A stretch of 64,000 nucleotides of DNA from Spirosoma endophyticum (GCF_900112365.1 NZ_FOLQ01000003.1:248001-312000); one strand, 5' to 3'; counted from the first letter of the stretch, positions 8,762-17,220 are shown. Made by a program: numbers and translations. The notes: generated from the sequence alone by a model not told the origin.

Positions 8762-9934
8762 TTATTCTACTACATGCCCGACAAAGCCAGCACTGTTGTC
8801 CAGAATGAGCCCTCCTCGCCGGAAGCCTAACCCACAGGCTTCGCCCGCGTAGAAAACGCCCGCCTGATACGTATACCCGCTTGCGTCCTGAGGAAATTCG
8901 ACGTACTCCTGGTAAATTTTGGGGTATTCGCCGTATTCGCCATTGGCCGCCTGTCGTTCACTGCCATCGGCGTTCAGGATGCGCACATTGGCGCCTTCGC
9001 GTCCGAACAATACTTTCTCCACACAAGCTTTGCCCGCCAAAGGTTTAGTGTCTGTTTCGAGCAGCAGCGGATGATTTGGGTAAAGCTCCCACAGAATTTT
9101 TAAAATGTACTTTGACTGAAACAGGAGTGTATAAGCTGGATTCAGGATAACAGCCAGCCGTTTCCGTACGATTTCTGTCAGGATTTTTATCAGTTCGGGT
9201 TCATCTTCTGCAATAGATTCCCACGGCACTAGCTTAAACCAGAAGTCCAGCTTTTCAAATTCACCATTTTTAGGGTTTTGCCAGAAAATACCTTCCTCAG
9301 CCGAAAATTCGACGTTATCCACAAAATCAAATTCGAGTTCGAAATCAGCTTCACGCGCTGCTTCGCCAATGAGTGCTACGTTGGCATCGTCTTCGGGAAA
9401 GCCCCGCATGGCTGATAGTAACAACGTCGGTTGTAAATCGGGATTAAGGGCCAGTAGCTCCTCAAACTGATCCGTTAATGTCTCAAACACAGCATTGAAC
9501 TGATGACTATCATCGAGACCATTCGCACGAAGGTGAGCGTACTGAACCACGGCCGTTTCGGGCAGGCAGGTTGCCGTATCGGCATTAAACTCAATAAGTT
9601 TAATCGGGCGGCCATCTATGCCTCCCGCGAGATCGAATCGGCCGTAGAGGTGAATATTCCGGTCATCGTTCCATGACAATTTGATGAGGTCAACTAGATT
9701 GTCGGGAATGCCCAGCTCGGCAAACCGGTTCTCGTCGATGACGTGCTGCCCAGCCGCCACGAACATCTCGAATAATTCATTAGCAGCTTCGTAGTACGTA
9801 TCGGTTTCGGTGGGTGTTACAATCACCACTTCATTGCTTAAATAGGGAAGGGTATCTTTGCCAAGCATCCAGTCCCACCCAAGATTGCTGAGTTGCGCAT
9901 TGGGTGGTGTCGCGAGTGTTTTGAGTAAAATCAT
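8762..9934 (-). CDS. Glutathionylspermidine synthase-family ATP-grasp enzyme
   Basis: The 390-residue protein matches the C-terminal synthetase domain family GSP_synth (YgiC/YjfC type). Blocks visible are FDLAGGIDGRPIKLIEFNAD followed by TCLPET near residues 100-128, WFKLVPWE near 230, NPAYTLLFQSKYILKIL near 260, and KPLAGKACVEKVLFGREGANV near 300. It ends with the GGLILDNSAGFVGHVV region. Related E. coli YgiC/YjfC lack the amidase domain of Gss and their true substrates are uncertain, so a carboxylate-amine ligase acting on a peptide or polyamine is the safest statement. The start at 9934 is the ATG preceding ILLKTLATPPN. It diverges from the nucleoside hydrolase gene 117 bases away. Confidence 0.85.
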   Translation of the reverse strand: MILLKTLATPPNAQLSNLGWDWMLGKDTLPYLSNEVVIVTPTETDTYYEAANELFEMFVAAGQHVIDENRFAELGIPDNLVDLIKLSWNDDRNIHLYGRFDLAGGIDGRPIKLIEFNADTATCLPETAVVQYAHLRANGLDDSHQFNAVFETLTDQFEELLALNPDLQPTLLLSAMRGFPEDDANVALIGEAAREADFELEFDFVDNVEFSAEEGIFWQNPKNGEFEKLDFWFKLVPWESIAEDEPELIKILTEIVRKRLAVILNPAYTLLFQSKYILKILWELYPNHPLLLETDTKPLAGKACVEKVLFGREGANVRILNADGSERQAANGEYGEYPKIYQEYVEFPQDASGYTYQAGVFYAGEACGLGFRRGGLILDNSAGFVGHVVE

Positions 9935-10051
9935 GTCGGTTAGTGATTTATGCAGGAGTGCCGTCTCTGTGCTTTTTGAACGACAATTTTTTCGAAAGTA
10001 GTGCTTAATTCCTGCCGGAACAGTATCATGTTGTAAATCTCGCCTATTCCT

Positions 10052-11050
10052 ATGATCCGAACAGTCTTACTTTTTGTTGGCGTGCTGCTAACCCTGACAA
10101 TTGCTGCCGTGAGTGCACAATCGGTTCCAAACAAACCGCCTGTCGCCGTTATTTTCGATACCGATATGGGTCCGGATTATGATGACGTCGGGGCGATTAC
10201 TATACTTCATGCTTTTGCCGACGAAGGGAAAGCCAACATTCTGGCTACCATTGCCAGCACTAACTATCCCAAAGTAACGCAGGTACTAAGTGTGCTGAAT
10301 ACATATTTCAAGCGACCAGATATACCCGTTGGCGTGCCTAAAGGGAAAGCAGTGAGTGATAAAGACACACAGCATTGGTCGGATACGATTACGGCACGCT
10401 ATCCGCATAAGATCAAGTCGAATAACGAGGTTCCTGATGCTGTTGCGCTTTATCGGCAAATTCTGGCTAAACAGCCTGACCATAGCGTAACGATTATTAC
10501 AGTAGGTTTTCTGACTAATTTGGCCAATTTGCTTACGTCTAAACCGGATCAATATTCTAAGTTGTCAGGGAAGGAATTGGTGGCTCAAAAAGTAAAGAAC
10601 GTAGTAAGCATGGCTGGCAAATTTCCGAGCGGTCGTGAGTACAACGTATTTAGAGATACGCCAGCCTCGAAAGCTGTGTTTGCTAACTGGCCAACGCCCA
10701 TGTTGCTCAGCGGATTCGAAATTGGGGAGCAAATCCATTCCGGTTTGCCTTTAACGAAGAATGCTCAAATTCAACACAGCCCGGTTAAAGACGTCTTTAC
10801 GATGTCTTTGCCCAAATCGAAGGAAGATAAAGGCGGTCGCATGAGTTGGGATCAAACGGCGGTGCTGGTGGGTGTGAGCGGCTACGCACCCTATTATACC
10901 GTCAAATCGGGCCGGTTGACGATGAACGCTGACGGTTCGAACGGTTGGGACAAGGCGGGCAAAGGTCATCAACATTTAGTTGTGAAGATGCCGACACCAC
11001 AGGTTGAAGCACTGATCAATAAACTGATGCAGCATCAACCCCGGAAGTAG
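10052..11050 (+). CDS. Exported nucleoside hydrolase-family protein
   Basis: The 332-residue protein has an N-terminal signal peptide (about residues 1-22, ending AVSAQ) followed by an inosine/uridine-preferring nucleoside hydrolase fold. The calcium-binding signature appears as FDTDMGPDYDDVGAI at about 35-49, a variant of DTDxGxDxDD. ITVGFLTNLANLL near 150 and GGRMSWDQTAVLVGV near 270 are the other family blocks. Family members cleave N-glycosidic bonds of ribonucleosides using Ca2+. Export to the periplasm suggests scavenging of extracellular nucleosides or a related glycoside. It is monocistronic, with a probable terminator just downstream. Confidence 0.85.
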   Translation: MIRTVLLFVGVLLTLTIAAVSAQSVPNKPPVAVIFDTDMGPDYDDVGAITILHAFADEGKANILATIASTNYPKVTQVLSVLNTYFKRPDIPVGVPKGKAVSDKDTQHWSDTITARYPHKIKSNNEVPDAVALYRQILAKQPDHSVTIITVGFLTNLANLLTSKPDQYSKLSGKELVAQKVKNVVSMAGKFPSGREYNVFRDTPASKAVFANWPTPMLLSGFEIGEQIHSGLPLTKNAQIQHSPVKDVFTMSLPKSKEDKGGRMSWDQTAVLVGVSGYAPYYTVKSGRLTMNADGSNGWDKAGKGHQHLVVKMPTPQVEALINKLMQHQPRK

Positions 11051-11056
11051 TGAGCG

Positions 11057-11108
11057 AAAAAAAAGCTGGAAACGTATGTCAATACCGGGTGTTTTCGGGC
11101 CTTTTTTT
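11057..11108 (+). terminator. Probable terminator after nucleoside hydrolase gene
   Basis: An A8 run and CTGGAAAC are followed, after a loop, by GTTTTCGG and then a C-T7 run. The stem has two wobble pairs, and the A and T tracts can extend it. It lies 7 nt after the stop codon and just before recX. Confidence 0.4.
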
Positions 11109-11119
11109 GTTGTTTTTAT

Positions 11120-11578
11120 ATGACTGATTCATTGAAAGAAGGGCTTCGTAAAGCGGCCATGTTTTGCGCCTATCAGGAACGTACCCAGCAGGAAGTGCGC
11201 GACCGGTTGAAAGAGTGGGGCATTTTTGGCGACGATGCCGAAGAAGTTATTGCGGAGCTTATTCAGCAGAATTACCTGAACGAAGAACGATTTGCCAAGG
11301 CGTTTGCCGGTGGTAAGTTTCGCGTGAAAGGCTGGGGAAAACGCAAAATCAAGCAGCATTTACAGCAGCGTGGTATTTCAGGCTATAATCTCGATCAGGC
11401 CATGAAAGATATTGCCCCTGATGATTATCGGGAAACCCTGACCGATTTGCTGGACAAGAAGCGCCGGAGCCTACATGATGATAATCCGCTGGTTGTCAAG
11501 CAAAAACTGGTACGGTATGCCCTCAGTAAAGGCTACGAGTCAGAACTGATTTTTGCTGTATTAGGGCGCGAGGAGTAA
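11120..11578 (+). CDS. recX: Regulatory protein RecX
   Basis: The 152-residue protein has the three-helix repeats of RecX: AAMFCAYQERTQQEVRDRL (residues 12-30), VIAELIQQNYLNEERFAKAF (43-62), GKRKIKQHLQQRGIS (73-87) and a C-terminal repeat. RecX binds along the RecA filament and limits recombinase and coprotease activity. Here it lies about 12 kb from recA instead of beside it, which is common outside the Proteobacteria. The ATG at 11120 directly precedes TDSLKEGLRK and follows a terminator, so it likely has its own promoter. Length is in the usual range. Confidence 0.9.
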   Translation: MTDSLKEGLRKAAMFCAYQERTQQEVRDRLKEWGIFGDDAEEVIAELIQQNYLNEERFAKAFAGGKFRVKGWGKRKIKQHLQQRGISGYNLDQAMKDIAPDDYRETLTDLLDKKRRSLHDDNPLVVKQKLVRYALSKGYESELIFAVLGREE

Positions 11579-11677
11579 CGCGTTTGGAAAGCAGAAGCTA
11601 TACCAGGGTAGATGCGACTTTCCAGACACGTTAGTGTCATCTTGCTTTCGCTACGTTATTCCTACTTCTTTGCGGTT

Positions 11678-12598
11678 ATGAATCCCGGAAAAGTTTCTAT
11701 CATTCTTATCAACTACAACTCCCACCGGTTTACCTACGACTGCGTTGATTCGATCCGGGATAAAACGAAAAGCATTGATTACGAGATTATTGTTATTGAT
11801 AATAATTCTCTTCCTGCCGACTATGAAGCACTGAAACCCATTGTTGATCAGCCTAAAGTTCAACTCATTCGTAGCCGAATTAATGTTGGTTTTTCGGGGG
11901 GGAATATGCTGGGCGTTCAATTGGCTGATCCAAAGGCTAATTACTATTATTTCCTGAATAACGACTGTGTGCTACGGACGGATGTATGCAGTCAACTGGC
12001 CAAATTTATGGACGTTACGCCTGGTGCAGGCTTATGTGGGGCGCAGATGTTTACAGGTGATGGTTCTCGTCAGATAACTTTTGGTTATTTGCCCACTCTT
12101 GGCAGCAAAATCCTTGGACATAGTTTTGTCCGTATGTTCAATCCCGGTATTTATCCGAACGTGCGGCAGGTATATACGGAGCCGGTACGTGTACCGTTCG
12201 TTATGGGTAGTACGTTGTTTGTGCGAGCATCGGCATTTAACCTGATTGGCGGGTTTGATGTCGCTCATTTCCTCTATGTTGAAGAAGAGGATTTGGCTAA
12301 AAGGCTGTTGCAGAAAGGGCTCTACACGTATCTGGTGCCGCAGGCGGAATACGTTCATTTTACGGGCCAGAGCACGATTCATAATTACGACGTCGAAAAG
12401 GAGTACTACATTTCCCTGTTTCACTACTTCCGAAAGTATCATTCCTGGCCCGAGCGAGCGTTATTTCGAGCTTACTATTTCATTAAAAATGGGCGGAAGT
12501 TCCGAAAAAACTGGATCTACGCTCGCCTGGCGGGATTCATCTGGCGCGGTAGTCCTATGAGCGAAAGTTTACGATACCGGCAGACTATCCGTTCGTAA
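11678..12598 (+). CDS. Glycosyltransferase family 2 protein
   Basis: The protein has 306 residues from the internal ATG at 11678 (MNPGKVSIILINYNS). An upstream in-frame ATG at 11612 would add 22 residues that do not fit the family. The GT2 nucleotide-sugar fold is seen from IILINYNSHRFTYDCVDSI, through EIIVIDNNS, NVGFSGGNMLG, and the DXD-like YYYFLNNDCVLR near residue 100. GGFDVAHFLYVEEEDLAKRL near 200 supplies the acceptor-side acidic motif. This is the rhamnosyl/WcaA-like subgroup that builds O-antigen or exopolysaccharide. It is followed 127 bases later by an FkbM methyltransferase, which suggests a small surface-glycan group, although no polymerase or flippase is in view. Confidence 0.88.
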   Translation: MNPGKVSIILINYNSHRFTYDCVDSIRDKTKSIDYEIIVIDNNSLPADYEALKPIVDQPKVQLIRSRINVGFSGGNMLGVQLADPKANYYYFLNNDCVLRTDVCSQLAKFMDVTPGAGLCGAQMFTGDGSRQITFGYLPTLGSKILGHSFVRMFNPGIYPNVRQVYTEPVRVPFVMGSTLFVRASAFNLIGGFDVAHFLYVEEEDLAKRLLQKGLYTYLVPQAEYVHFTGQSTIHNYDVEKEYYISLFHYFRKYHSWPERALFRAYYFIKNGRKFRKNWIYARLAGFIWRGSPMSESLRYRQTIRS

Positions 12599-12725
12599 AT
12601 ACAGCGCCGTTAACGGTAGCTCTAAAACTAAGTATAAAGTAAGTAACTCGATGGGAGTATAGGTTCAATTACAGCGTCTTTACATGCCAGTAAGACGTAT
12701 TGCTATCTACCTCAAGCTATTCATC

Positions 12726-13571
12726 ATGTTCAAGTACTTAAAGGAATCATTCGCCCGTAAAAAGGCAAGACGTATTACGGCTAAATATCCATATGAAATA
12801 GATTCGTTTCAATTAGCTAAGGAAGGGGAAGTACAATTTGCTAATTGGAAAAATCCATTGATTCCCCCTCAAACCATTACGCAGAGCGAAATCAATTTTT
12901 ACCGCCGGTTTGCTACGCCCGGAAGTTTTAGTATTGATGTAGGGGCGAATATTGGCGATACAACCGTGCCAATGGCGCTGGCAGTGGGTAAAGATGGATT
13001 GACATTGGGCTTTGAGCCCAACCCAGTGACGTTTGAAATTCTGGAAGCTAACGCACAACTAAATAAGGATAAAGCCAACATTGTTCCTCTGCGTTATGCC
13101 ATTACCGAAGAGGAAGGTGAGTTTTTTTATTCTTCATCCGAGGCATCTTTTGGCAACGGTGGCGTATCAGCAACGGCCAGTGAAGCGGATACGCATGGTA
13201 AGTTTAAACTCGCCGAAAAAGTAAAAGGGATTAATCTGACTAAATACCTTAATGAGAATTATAAAGAATACCTCCCTAGGTTATCCCTCATTAAAGTGGA
13301 TGTAGAAGGGTATGATAAAGATGTACTACGTTCCATTTCTTCGTTAATTGATGAATATAAGCCAACACTTATTGCTGAGTGCTTTAGTGAGGCTAAGCTG
13401 GATGAGCGGACTGAATTGTATCAGCTAGTGGCTGACCATGATTATACACTCTATTATTTTGAGGATTTCTTCGAAAATGCGGAAATCGTTCAAATCAGTC
13501 CGCCGGATATGAATCGGTGGAAAAATTTCAATTTCTACGCTGTTCCTAATTCGCCATCCAGGAAGTCGTAG
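12726..13571 (+). CDS. FkbM family methyltransferase
   Basis: The protein has 281 residues from the ATG at 12726; an ATG at 12684 would add 14 residues. FkbM-type SAM-binding motifs are SFSIDVGANIGDTT (motif I), LGFEPNPVTFEIL (acidic end of beta-2), and SLIKVDVEGYDKDVLRS (motif IV region). The C-terminus contains PTLIAECFSEAK. FkbM enzymes O-methylate hydroxyl groups of polyketides or sugars. Next to the GT2 gene, methylation of a cell-surface glycan is the likely role. Nothing specifies the acceptor. Confidence 0.85.
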   Translation: MFKYLKESFARKKARRITAKYPYEIDSFQLAKEGEVQFANWKNPLIPPQTITQSEINFYRRFATPGSFSIDVGANIGDTTVPMALAVGKDGLTLGFEPNPVTFEILEANAQLNKDKANIVPLRYAITEEEGEFFYSSSEASFGNGGVSATASEADTHGKFKLAEKVKGINLTKYLNENYKEYLPRLSLIKVDVEGYDKDVLRSISSLIDEYKPTLIAECFSEAKLDERTELYQLVADHDYTLYYFEDFFENAEIVQISPPDMNRWKNFNFYAVPNSPSRKS

Positions 13572-13587
13572 AGCCGCCTACTACGTT

Positions 13588-13622
13588 AAAATGGCCGCTC
13601 TTATTAGAAGGATGGCCTTTTG
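13588..13622. terminator. Weak bidirectional terminator between convergent genes
   Basis: AAAATGGCC and GGCCTTTT can pair with a bulge around a 17-nt loop, between the convergent FkbM gene and the leftward methyltransferase. The T-run is short, so confidence is low. Confidence 0.35.
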
Positions 13623-13641
13623 GGTTAGGCTATATAATCTA

Positions 13642-14316
13642 TCAGGCTTGCAAGCCAAAGTACTTGTAAAAAAAGCCCTCAGGCTTTAAATTTAGCCATT
13701 CTGTCCGATTTCGAACCAGATCATCGTAGGTAAGATCCTCAATCTGAGTGGGTGTAAAGTTCAGAGTTGACTCCGGCTTTTTCCGGGTAACAATTCCCAA
13801 ACCCTGATCGCAGTCCAGAACAAATACGTTCAGGTCGGGTCGTTGACTGCGCAGATGAATGATCGTTTTCCAGACATCACCATTCCATTCGCCTACTTCC
13901 CAATTCTCAAAGCGGCCGGCGGCCCCAGCGGTTTGCGGATTACAGTCGTGCATGATGATAACACCATCATCGTCCATGTACTTAAGCGTATTTTCGACGT
14001 CGCGGAGGGCGAAGTGATATTCGTGCATCCCGTCTACCAAAGCCAACTGAACCTTTTTACTGGCAAATACCTGCTGGGCTTCCTGCTCAAAAAAGTCATC
14101 GCTGGTTTTCTCGAAATACTGATTGTTTAGATTGTAGGGATTGAGAATTGACTTCCCAAAACGTCGGCTGGCGTCGAAAATAAATTTCGGGTCAACGGCG
14201 ACTTTGAACGTACTCTTGATACGGAAGAAAATATGCCCATTTTCAACGCCAATTTCAAGGTAATTTTTAAGCCCCTTCTTGTGCATTAAGGCTTCGATAA
14301 CATCTAAACGATTCAT
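13642..14316 (-). CDS. Class I SAM-dependent methyltransferase (Methyltransf_24 type)
   Basis: The 224-residue protein has a short SAM-binding signature NYLEIGVENGHIFF (residues 18-31), then VQLALVDGMHEYHFALRDVENTLKYM and GVIIMHDCNP (about 88-126). The LVDGMHxYxxxxxD and MHDC blocks are typical of the Methyltransf_24/CmcI-like group that modifies sugars or surface molecules. It lies in opposite orientation to the GT2/FkbM pair but next to it, which suggests the same surface-glycan theme. It is downstream of nrdB but cut off from it by a strong hairpin. Confidence 0.8.
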   Translation of the reverse strand: MNRLDVIEALMHKKGLKNYLEIGVENGHIFFRIKSTFKVAVDPKFIFDASRRFGKSILNPYNLNNQYFEKTSDDFFEQEAQQVFASKKVQLALVDGMHEYHFALRDVENTLKYMDDDGVIIMHDCNPQTAGAAGRFENWEVGEWNGDVWKTIIHLRSQRPDLNVFVLDCDQGLGIVTRKKPESTLNFTPTQIEDLTYDDLVRNRTEWLNLKPEGFFYKYFGLQA

Positions 14317-14343
14317 TTGGTGGATTTAACAATGCACCAAAAA

Positions 14344-14378
14344 TAGAAAAGTCCCTGATATAAGCAGGGACTTTTCTA
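14344..14378 (-). terminator. Terminator downstream of nrdB
   Basis: A perfect 14-bp stem (TAGAAAAGTCCCTG at 14344-14357 and its complement at 14365-14378) surrounds a 7-nt loop. It lies 20 nt past the nrdB stop codon on the minus strand, with a U-rich side after the hairpin. Confidence 0.75.
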
Positions 14379-14398
14379 ATAAACGTATCAATAATAAC

Positions 14399-15448
14399 TT
14401 AAAAGTCAGCATCGAACGTAATGCCTTTGGGTTCTTCCTGTACGGTAACAGGCATCGGGTTAGCTGTATCCTGTGGCTGGGTAGCGGCTGCTTTCATCGC
14501 CTTGAACTTGGCCATGACCTCACCCCGCTGGTATTCACCTACGCGTTTCTCGAAAAAGTTAGTCTTGCCCTGCAACGAAATCATGTCCATGAAATCAAAT
14601 GGATTCGTTACGTTATACAGTTTGCGCAGGCCAAGCGTAGTCAGCAAGTGATCGGCTACGAATGCGATGTACTGCTTCATCAACTCAGCGTTCATCCCGA
14701 TAAGCGACACGGGTAAGGCATCGGCTACAAACTCCTGCTCAATTTCAACAGCATTGCTAATGATGTCGTAAATCTGCGACTCAGGAAGTTTATTGGCAAT
14801 ATGGTCGGTGTAGAGCATACAGGCAAAATCTCGGTGCAGGCCTTCGTCACGCGAGATGAGTTCGTTCGAGAAGGTCAGGCCGGGCATCATGCCCCGCTTC
14901 TTAAGCCAGTAAATGGAGCAAAAGGAACCCGAAAAGAAAATGCCTTCTACAACCGCGAAGGCAATGAGCCGCTCGGCAAACGTACCATTATCAATCCAGC
15001 GCAACGCCCAATCGGCTTTTTTCTTGACGCAAGGAATCGTATCAATCGCGTTCAGGAGCCGATCTTTTTCCGCGCTATCCTTAATGTACGTATCAATCAG
15101 CAGCGAGTAAGTTTCGGAGTGGATATTCTCCATCATAATCTGAAACCCGTAGAAACACTTGGCTTCGGCATACTGCACTTCTGACAGGAAATTGACGGCC
15201 AGATTTTCATTTACAATACCATCCGATGCCGCAAAGAAGGCTAGCACGTGCGAAATGAAGTGGCGTTCCCCATCATTAAGACTGTTCCAATCTTTCATGT
15301 CCTGACCGAGGTCAATCTCTTCGGCGGTCCAGAACGACGCCTGATGGGTTTTGTAGTACTCCCAAATATCCCAGTGCTGGATTGGGAACAGCACAAAGCG
15401 GCCTTTGTCTTCTTCTAAGATCGGTTCGATCACATCATTTTGTATCAT
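14399..15448 (-). CDS. nrdB: Ribonucleoside-diphosphate reductase beta subunit (class Ia)
   Basis: The 349-residue protein is the diiron/tyrosyl-radical subunit that generates the radical for ribonucleotide reduction. All key residues can be placed: D46 in AEEID, E107, H110 and radical Tyr114 in [12 protein letters not shown]168 in VEGIFF, and E202 and H205 in RDEGLH. The sequence is close to the eukaryote-like R2 group ([31 protein letters not shown]). It ends ITFDADF, the typical tail that docks onto the alpha subunit. The large subunit gene nrdA is not adjacent: a hairpin and a methyltransferase follow. A good promoter and a palindrome lie upstream. Confidence 0.97.
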   Translation of the reverse strand: MIQNDVIEPILEEDKGRFVLFPIQHWDIWEYYKTHQASFWTAEEIDLGQDMKDWNSLNDGERHFISHVLAFFAASDGIVNENLAVNFLSEVQYAEAKCFYGFQIMMENIHSETYSLLIDTYIKDSAEKDRLLNAIDTIPCVKKKADWALRWIDNGTFAERLIAFAVVEGIFFSGSFCSIYWLKKRGMMPGLTFSNELISRDEGLHRDFACMLYTDHIANKLPESQIYDIISNAVEIEQEFVADALPVSLIGMNAELMKQYIAFVADHLLTTLGLRKLYNVTNPFDFMDMISLQGKTNFFEKRVGEYQRGEVMAKFKAMKAAATQPQDTANPMPVTVQEEPKGITFDADF

Positions 15449-15517
15449 GGTGCTACGTATGCGGTTTATATGGAAAGCTCAGATTAGTATGAAGGCTGAG
15501 CAGTAAGTTCAGTCTAA

Positions 15518-15547
15518 CAAATTTAAGCGTTCTGCCCGCTTCTGCAA
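15518..15547 (-). promoter_or_regulatory. Bacteroidota-type promoter of nrdB
   Basis: On the minus strand TTG (15547-15545), a 19-nt spacer and TAAATTTG (15525-15518) match the Bacteroidota pattern TTG/TTTG-N19-TAnnTTTG. It lies about 70 nt upstream of the nrdB ATG. Confidence 0.6.
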
Positions 15548-15572
15548 GGTGAATAGATAGAATCAATGTTAT

Positions 15573-15595
15573 TAGTCAAATTTCTTATTTGACTA
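15573..15595. promoter_or_regulatory. 9-bp palindrome upstream of the nrdB promoter
   Basis: TAGTCAAAT at 15573 and its complement ATTTGACTA at 15587 flank a 5-nt spacer, about 25 nt upstream of the -33 element of nrdB. The position suits an activator or repressor site. It does not look like an NrdR box. No regulator is identified. Confidence 0.4.
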
Positions 15596-15717
15596 AGATT
15601 AACGTAGTCAGATGGTTAGTGTGAGGATGGTTAGCGAAGTTCTTGAAATAGTCTAGGATTGAAGAGGGCCAGGGTGAAAACTAAGCTCTACAATTCAAAT
15701 AAGTATGATAGACATAG

Positions 15718-15817
15718 TTCATATAGCTCTGGCTTGGTGTCTTTGCTACGTACCCGGCTCATGTTATAGTTTCACGGTCCGGCGCTCCGATTGGGCGGGC
15801 GTGTGTACGTCGGTCAT
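15718..15817 (-). pseudogene. vsr: Truncated very short patch repair endonuclease (vsr) remnant
   Basis: From an ATG at 15817 the minus strand reads MTDVHTPAQSERRTVK. After a frameshift it reads YNMSRVRSKDTKPELYE. The family start is remembered as DVLTPEQRSYNMSRIRGKDTKPEL..., so both pieces match the first ~30 residues of Vsr, the nickase that initiates repair of T:G mismatches made by deamination of 5-methylcytosine. After PELYE the family sequence is lost and a stop follows. The catalytic part is therefore absent, and no dcm methyltransferase is nearby. It sits at the edge of a toxin-antitoxin cluster and is probably a relic of an acquired restriction-modification unit. Confidence 0.6.
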
Positions 15818-15880
15818 TGAGAAGAGCGTTGAATGTTCAGTTAAAACAGTGAAACGCCCTGTAGTGGCCGACGGTTTAGC

Positions 15881-16278
15881 TTACCAGATTACTTCTACTA
15901 CGTCCCGGTGCTGGCTAAACTTCTCATCAGCCGAGATAATTGGCATCTGTTCAGCTAAAGCAGTAGCTAAAATTAGTCGATCAAATGGATCACGGTGGTC
16001 GGCGTAGAATGGAATTTGATCGCAGGCTAATAAATGATTATTTGTGATAGGCAGTAGCTGAATAGCTTCTTTCTGACAATCCAGAAGTAGACCTTCCAAA
16101 CCACGTGTAAGATTTAAACGACCACCAATTTTTAGTTTGATTGCTATTTCGAATAACTGACGCGGCTAACATAAATCTCATTATTGGGGTCACTTATCAG
16201 GTTGTATAACTTTTCTGGAAGCTGTTTACTCCCTTCCAGAAACCAAAGTATTATCTGTGTATCAATTAATAAACGCAT
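15881..16278 (-). pseudogene. Frameshifted VapC-like PIN-domain toxin
   Basis: From the ATG at 16278 the frame reads MRLLIDTQIILWFLEGSKQL, then NEIYVSRVSYSK-stop. One base shifted (about 16152), the family sequence resumes as EIAIKLKIGGRLNL, then RGLEGLLLDCQKEAIQLLP, DHRDPFDRLILATALAEQMPI and ISADEKF. These are PIN-domain landmarks: the N-terminal Asp (LIDTQ), the central acidic DPFDR, and SADEKF. A single missing base would explain the break. VapC toxins are Mg2+-dependent RNases. The ATG overlaps the stop of the upstream antitoxin remnant by one base (TAATG), as in intact modules. The toxin is therefore probably dead, unless ribosomal frameshifting rescues it. Confidence 0.75.
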
Positions 16279-16498
16279 TACATATACTCTTTCAAGTCGC
16301 CTAATGGTTCATTAAAATCATTGGCCATCCAAACTTCTCCTTTCATGCTTCCTCCCTGTCTTTTTTTGTTAGACTTTCATGGATAGGCGTATTTTCCTTT
16401 AAAAATGTCACAATCACTTTGGTGCGCTTCTGCACAGGTAGTGTTTCGTCCCAAATAATCTGGCCGTTGTCATAAATTCACTGAATAGCGGTTAGCAT
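16278..16498 (-). pseudogene. Decayed antitoxin of the VapBC-type module (DUF2281-like end)
   Basis: The frame from the ATG at 16498 reads MLTAIQ-stop, then IYDNGQIIWDETLPVQKRTK, VIVTFLKENTP. The tail MKGEVWMANDFNEPLGDLKEYM appears in a second frame (in pieces: KGEVWMANDF, NEPLGDLKEYM). Such tails (WMADDFDEPLEDFKDYM) are familiar from small antitoxins that precede PIN-domain toxins. An in-frame TGA at codon 7 and one frameshift near 16345 break it. The stop TAA shares one base with the toxin ATG. Both members of this module are damaged, so it is probably inactive. Confidence 0.65.
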
Positions 16499-16533
16499 AG
16501 CGAAATTGTTTTTACGTAAAGATACTGGATTGG

Positions 16534-16896
16534 CTAAGCTGCCAGCAAGCTTTCTGCCGGAATGTGCAATTGTCGGTACAGTGTTTTTATCATCTTTAGC
16601 GTTAGTGGGCGTTTCCGGTTCAGTACCTCTGATAGGCGATTTTTGCCTCCTAATAGAGCCGCAAGCTCTTTTGACGATAGTCCTAATTCGTCAGCCTGAT
16701 ACCGAATGGCATCGATAGGATCAGGGGGTAGAATTGGCGTTGTCTTGTTTTCATAGTCGTCAGCCAAAATAGACAAGACCTCCAACAAATCGGCTTCTGG
16801 TGAACCTGGTGGGCAGTCGAGCAACCGCTCAATTTGAGCTATTACCTGCTTGTACTGGTCGGTATTTTTGATAGGCTTAATCAAGTTTTCGTTCAT
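16534..16896 (-). CDS. higA: HigA-like antitoxin with helix-turn-helix
   Basis: The protein has 120 residues from the ATG at 16896 (MNENLIKPIKN); upstream in-frame starts overlap the toxin gene and are unlikely. The N-terminal half neutralises the toxin and contains the QIERLLDCPPGSPEADLLEVL region found in HigA antitoxins of the DUF4065-free, xre-containing type. The C-terminal half is an HTH: IRYQADELGLSSKELAALLGG, then LSEVLNRKRPLTLKMIKTLYRQL. It begins 4 bases after the HigB stop, the toxin-first order typical of higBA. It likely binds the palindrome at 17229 to repress the operon. Confidence 0.88.
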   Translation of the reverse strand: MNENLIKPIKNTDQYKQVIAQIERLLDCPPGSPEADLLEVLSILADDYENKTTPILPPDPIDAIRYQADELGLSSKELAALLGGKNRLSEVLNRKRPLTLKMIKTLYRQLHIPAESLLAA

Positions 16897-16900
16897 GGTT

Positions 16901-17197
16901 TCAGCGGTTTTGTATGTCAGTAATTGCATCATACTCTTTGTGCGTGCCAATAAATCGGATATAAGCAATCTGGATGTCGTATCGAAAGAAGACGATTAAC
17001 CGGTACTTGTTTTTGCATATGTTGAACACAATCCGGCCATTCCCTACCGTATGGGCTCCGTTAAACCCGGTAATCACTTCATTTGGATTGTTCCAGTCAT
17101 TTTTGCTGATTTTGGCGTACCAGAATCGCAAACCCGTTTCGGCATCCGAATTCTGTTCCCAAAATTCGCGCAATGTTCCCTTCGCAATGATTCGCAT
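16901..17197 (-). CDS. higB: HigB-type mRNA-interferase toxin
   Basis: The 98-residue protein is a RelE-fold toxin of the HigB_toxin family: [20 protein letters not shown], then [19 protein letters not shown], a central [19 protein letters not shown] and the end [11 protein letters not shown]. HigB toxins cleave mRNA in the ribosome. The gene is uninterrupted and closely coupled to higA, so the pair appears intact, in contrast to the broken VapBC pair next to it. The promoter is expected in the 120-base divergent region shared with uvrA. Confidence 0.9.
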   Translation of the reverse strand: MRIIAKGTLREFWEQNSDAETGLRFWYAKISKNDWNNPNEVITGFNGAHTVGNGRIVFNICKNKYRLIVFFRYDIQIAYIRFIGTHKEYDAITDIQNR

Positions 17198-17220
17198 CTG
17201 ACAAACGTATCGAATTTATG

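Noticed and set aside
12246-12560. A 104-codon frame overlapping the GT2 gene in another frame
   Set aside because: It overlaps a clear glycosyltransferase, has no motif, and its composition is rich in Arg and Ser, as expected of a frame shadow.
16506-16718. A 70-codon plus-strand frame over the end of higA
   Set aside because: It is the antisense of the HigA helix-turn-helix region and shows no independent support.
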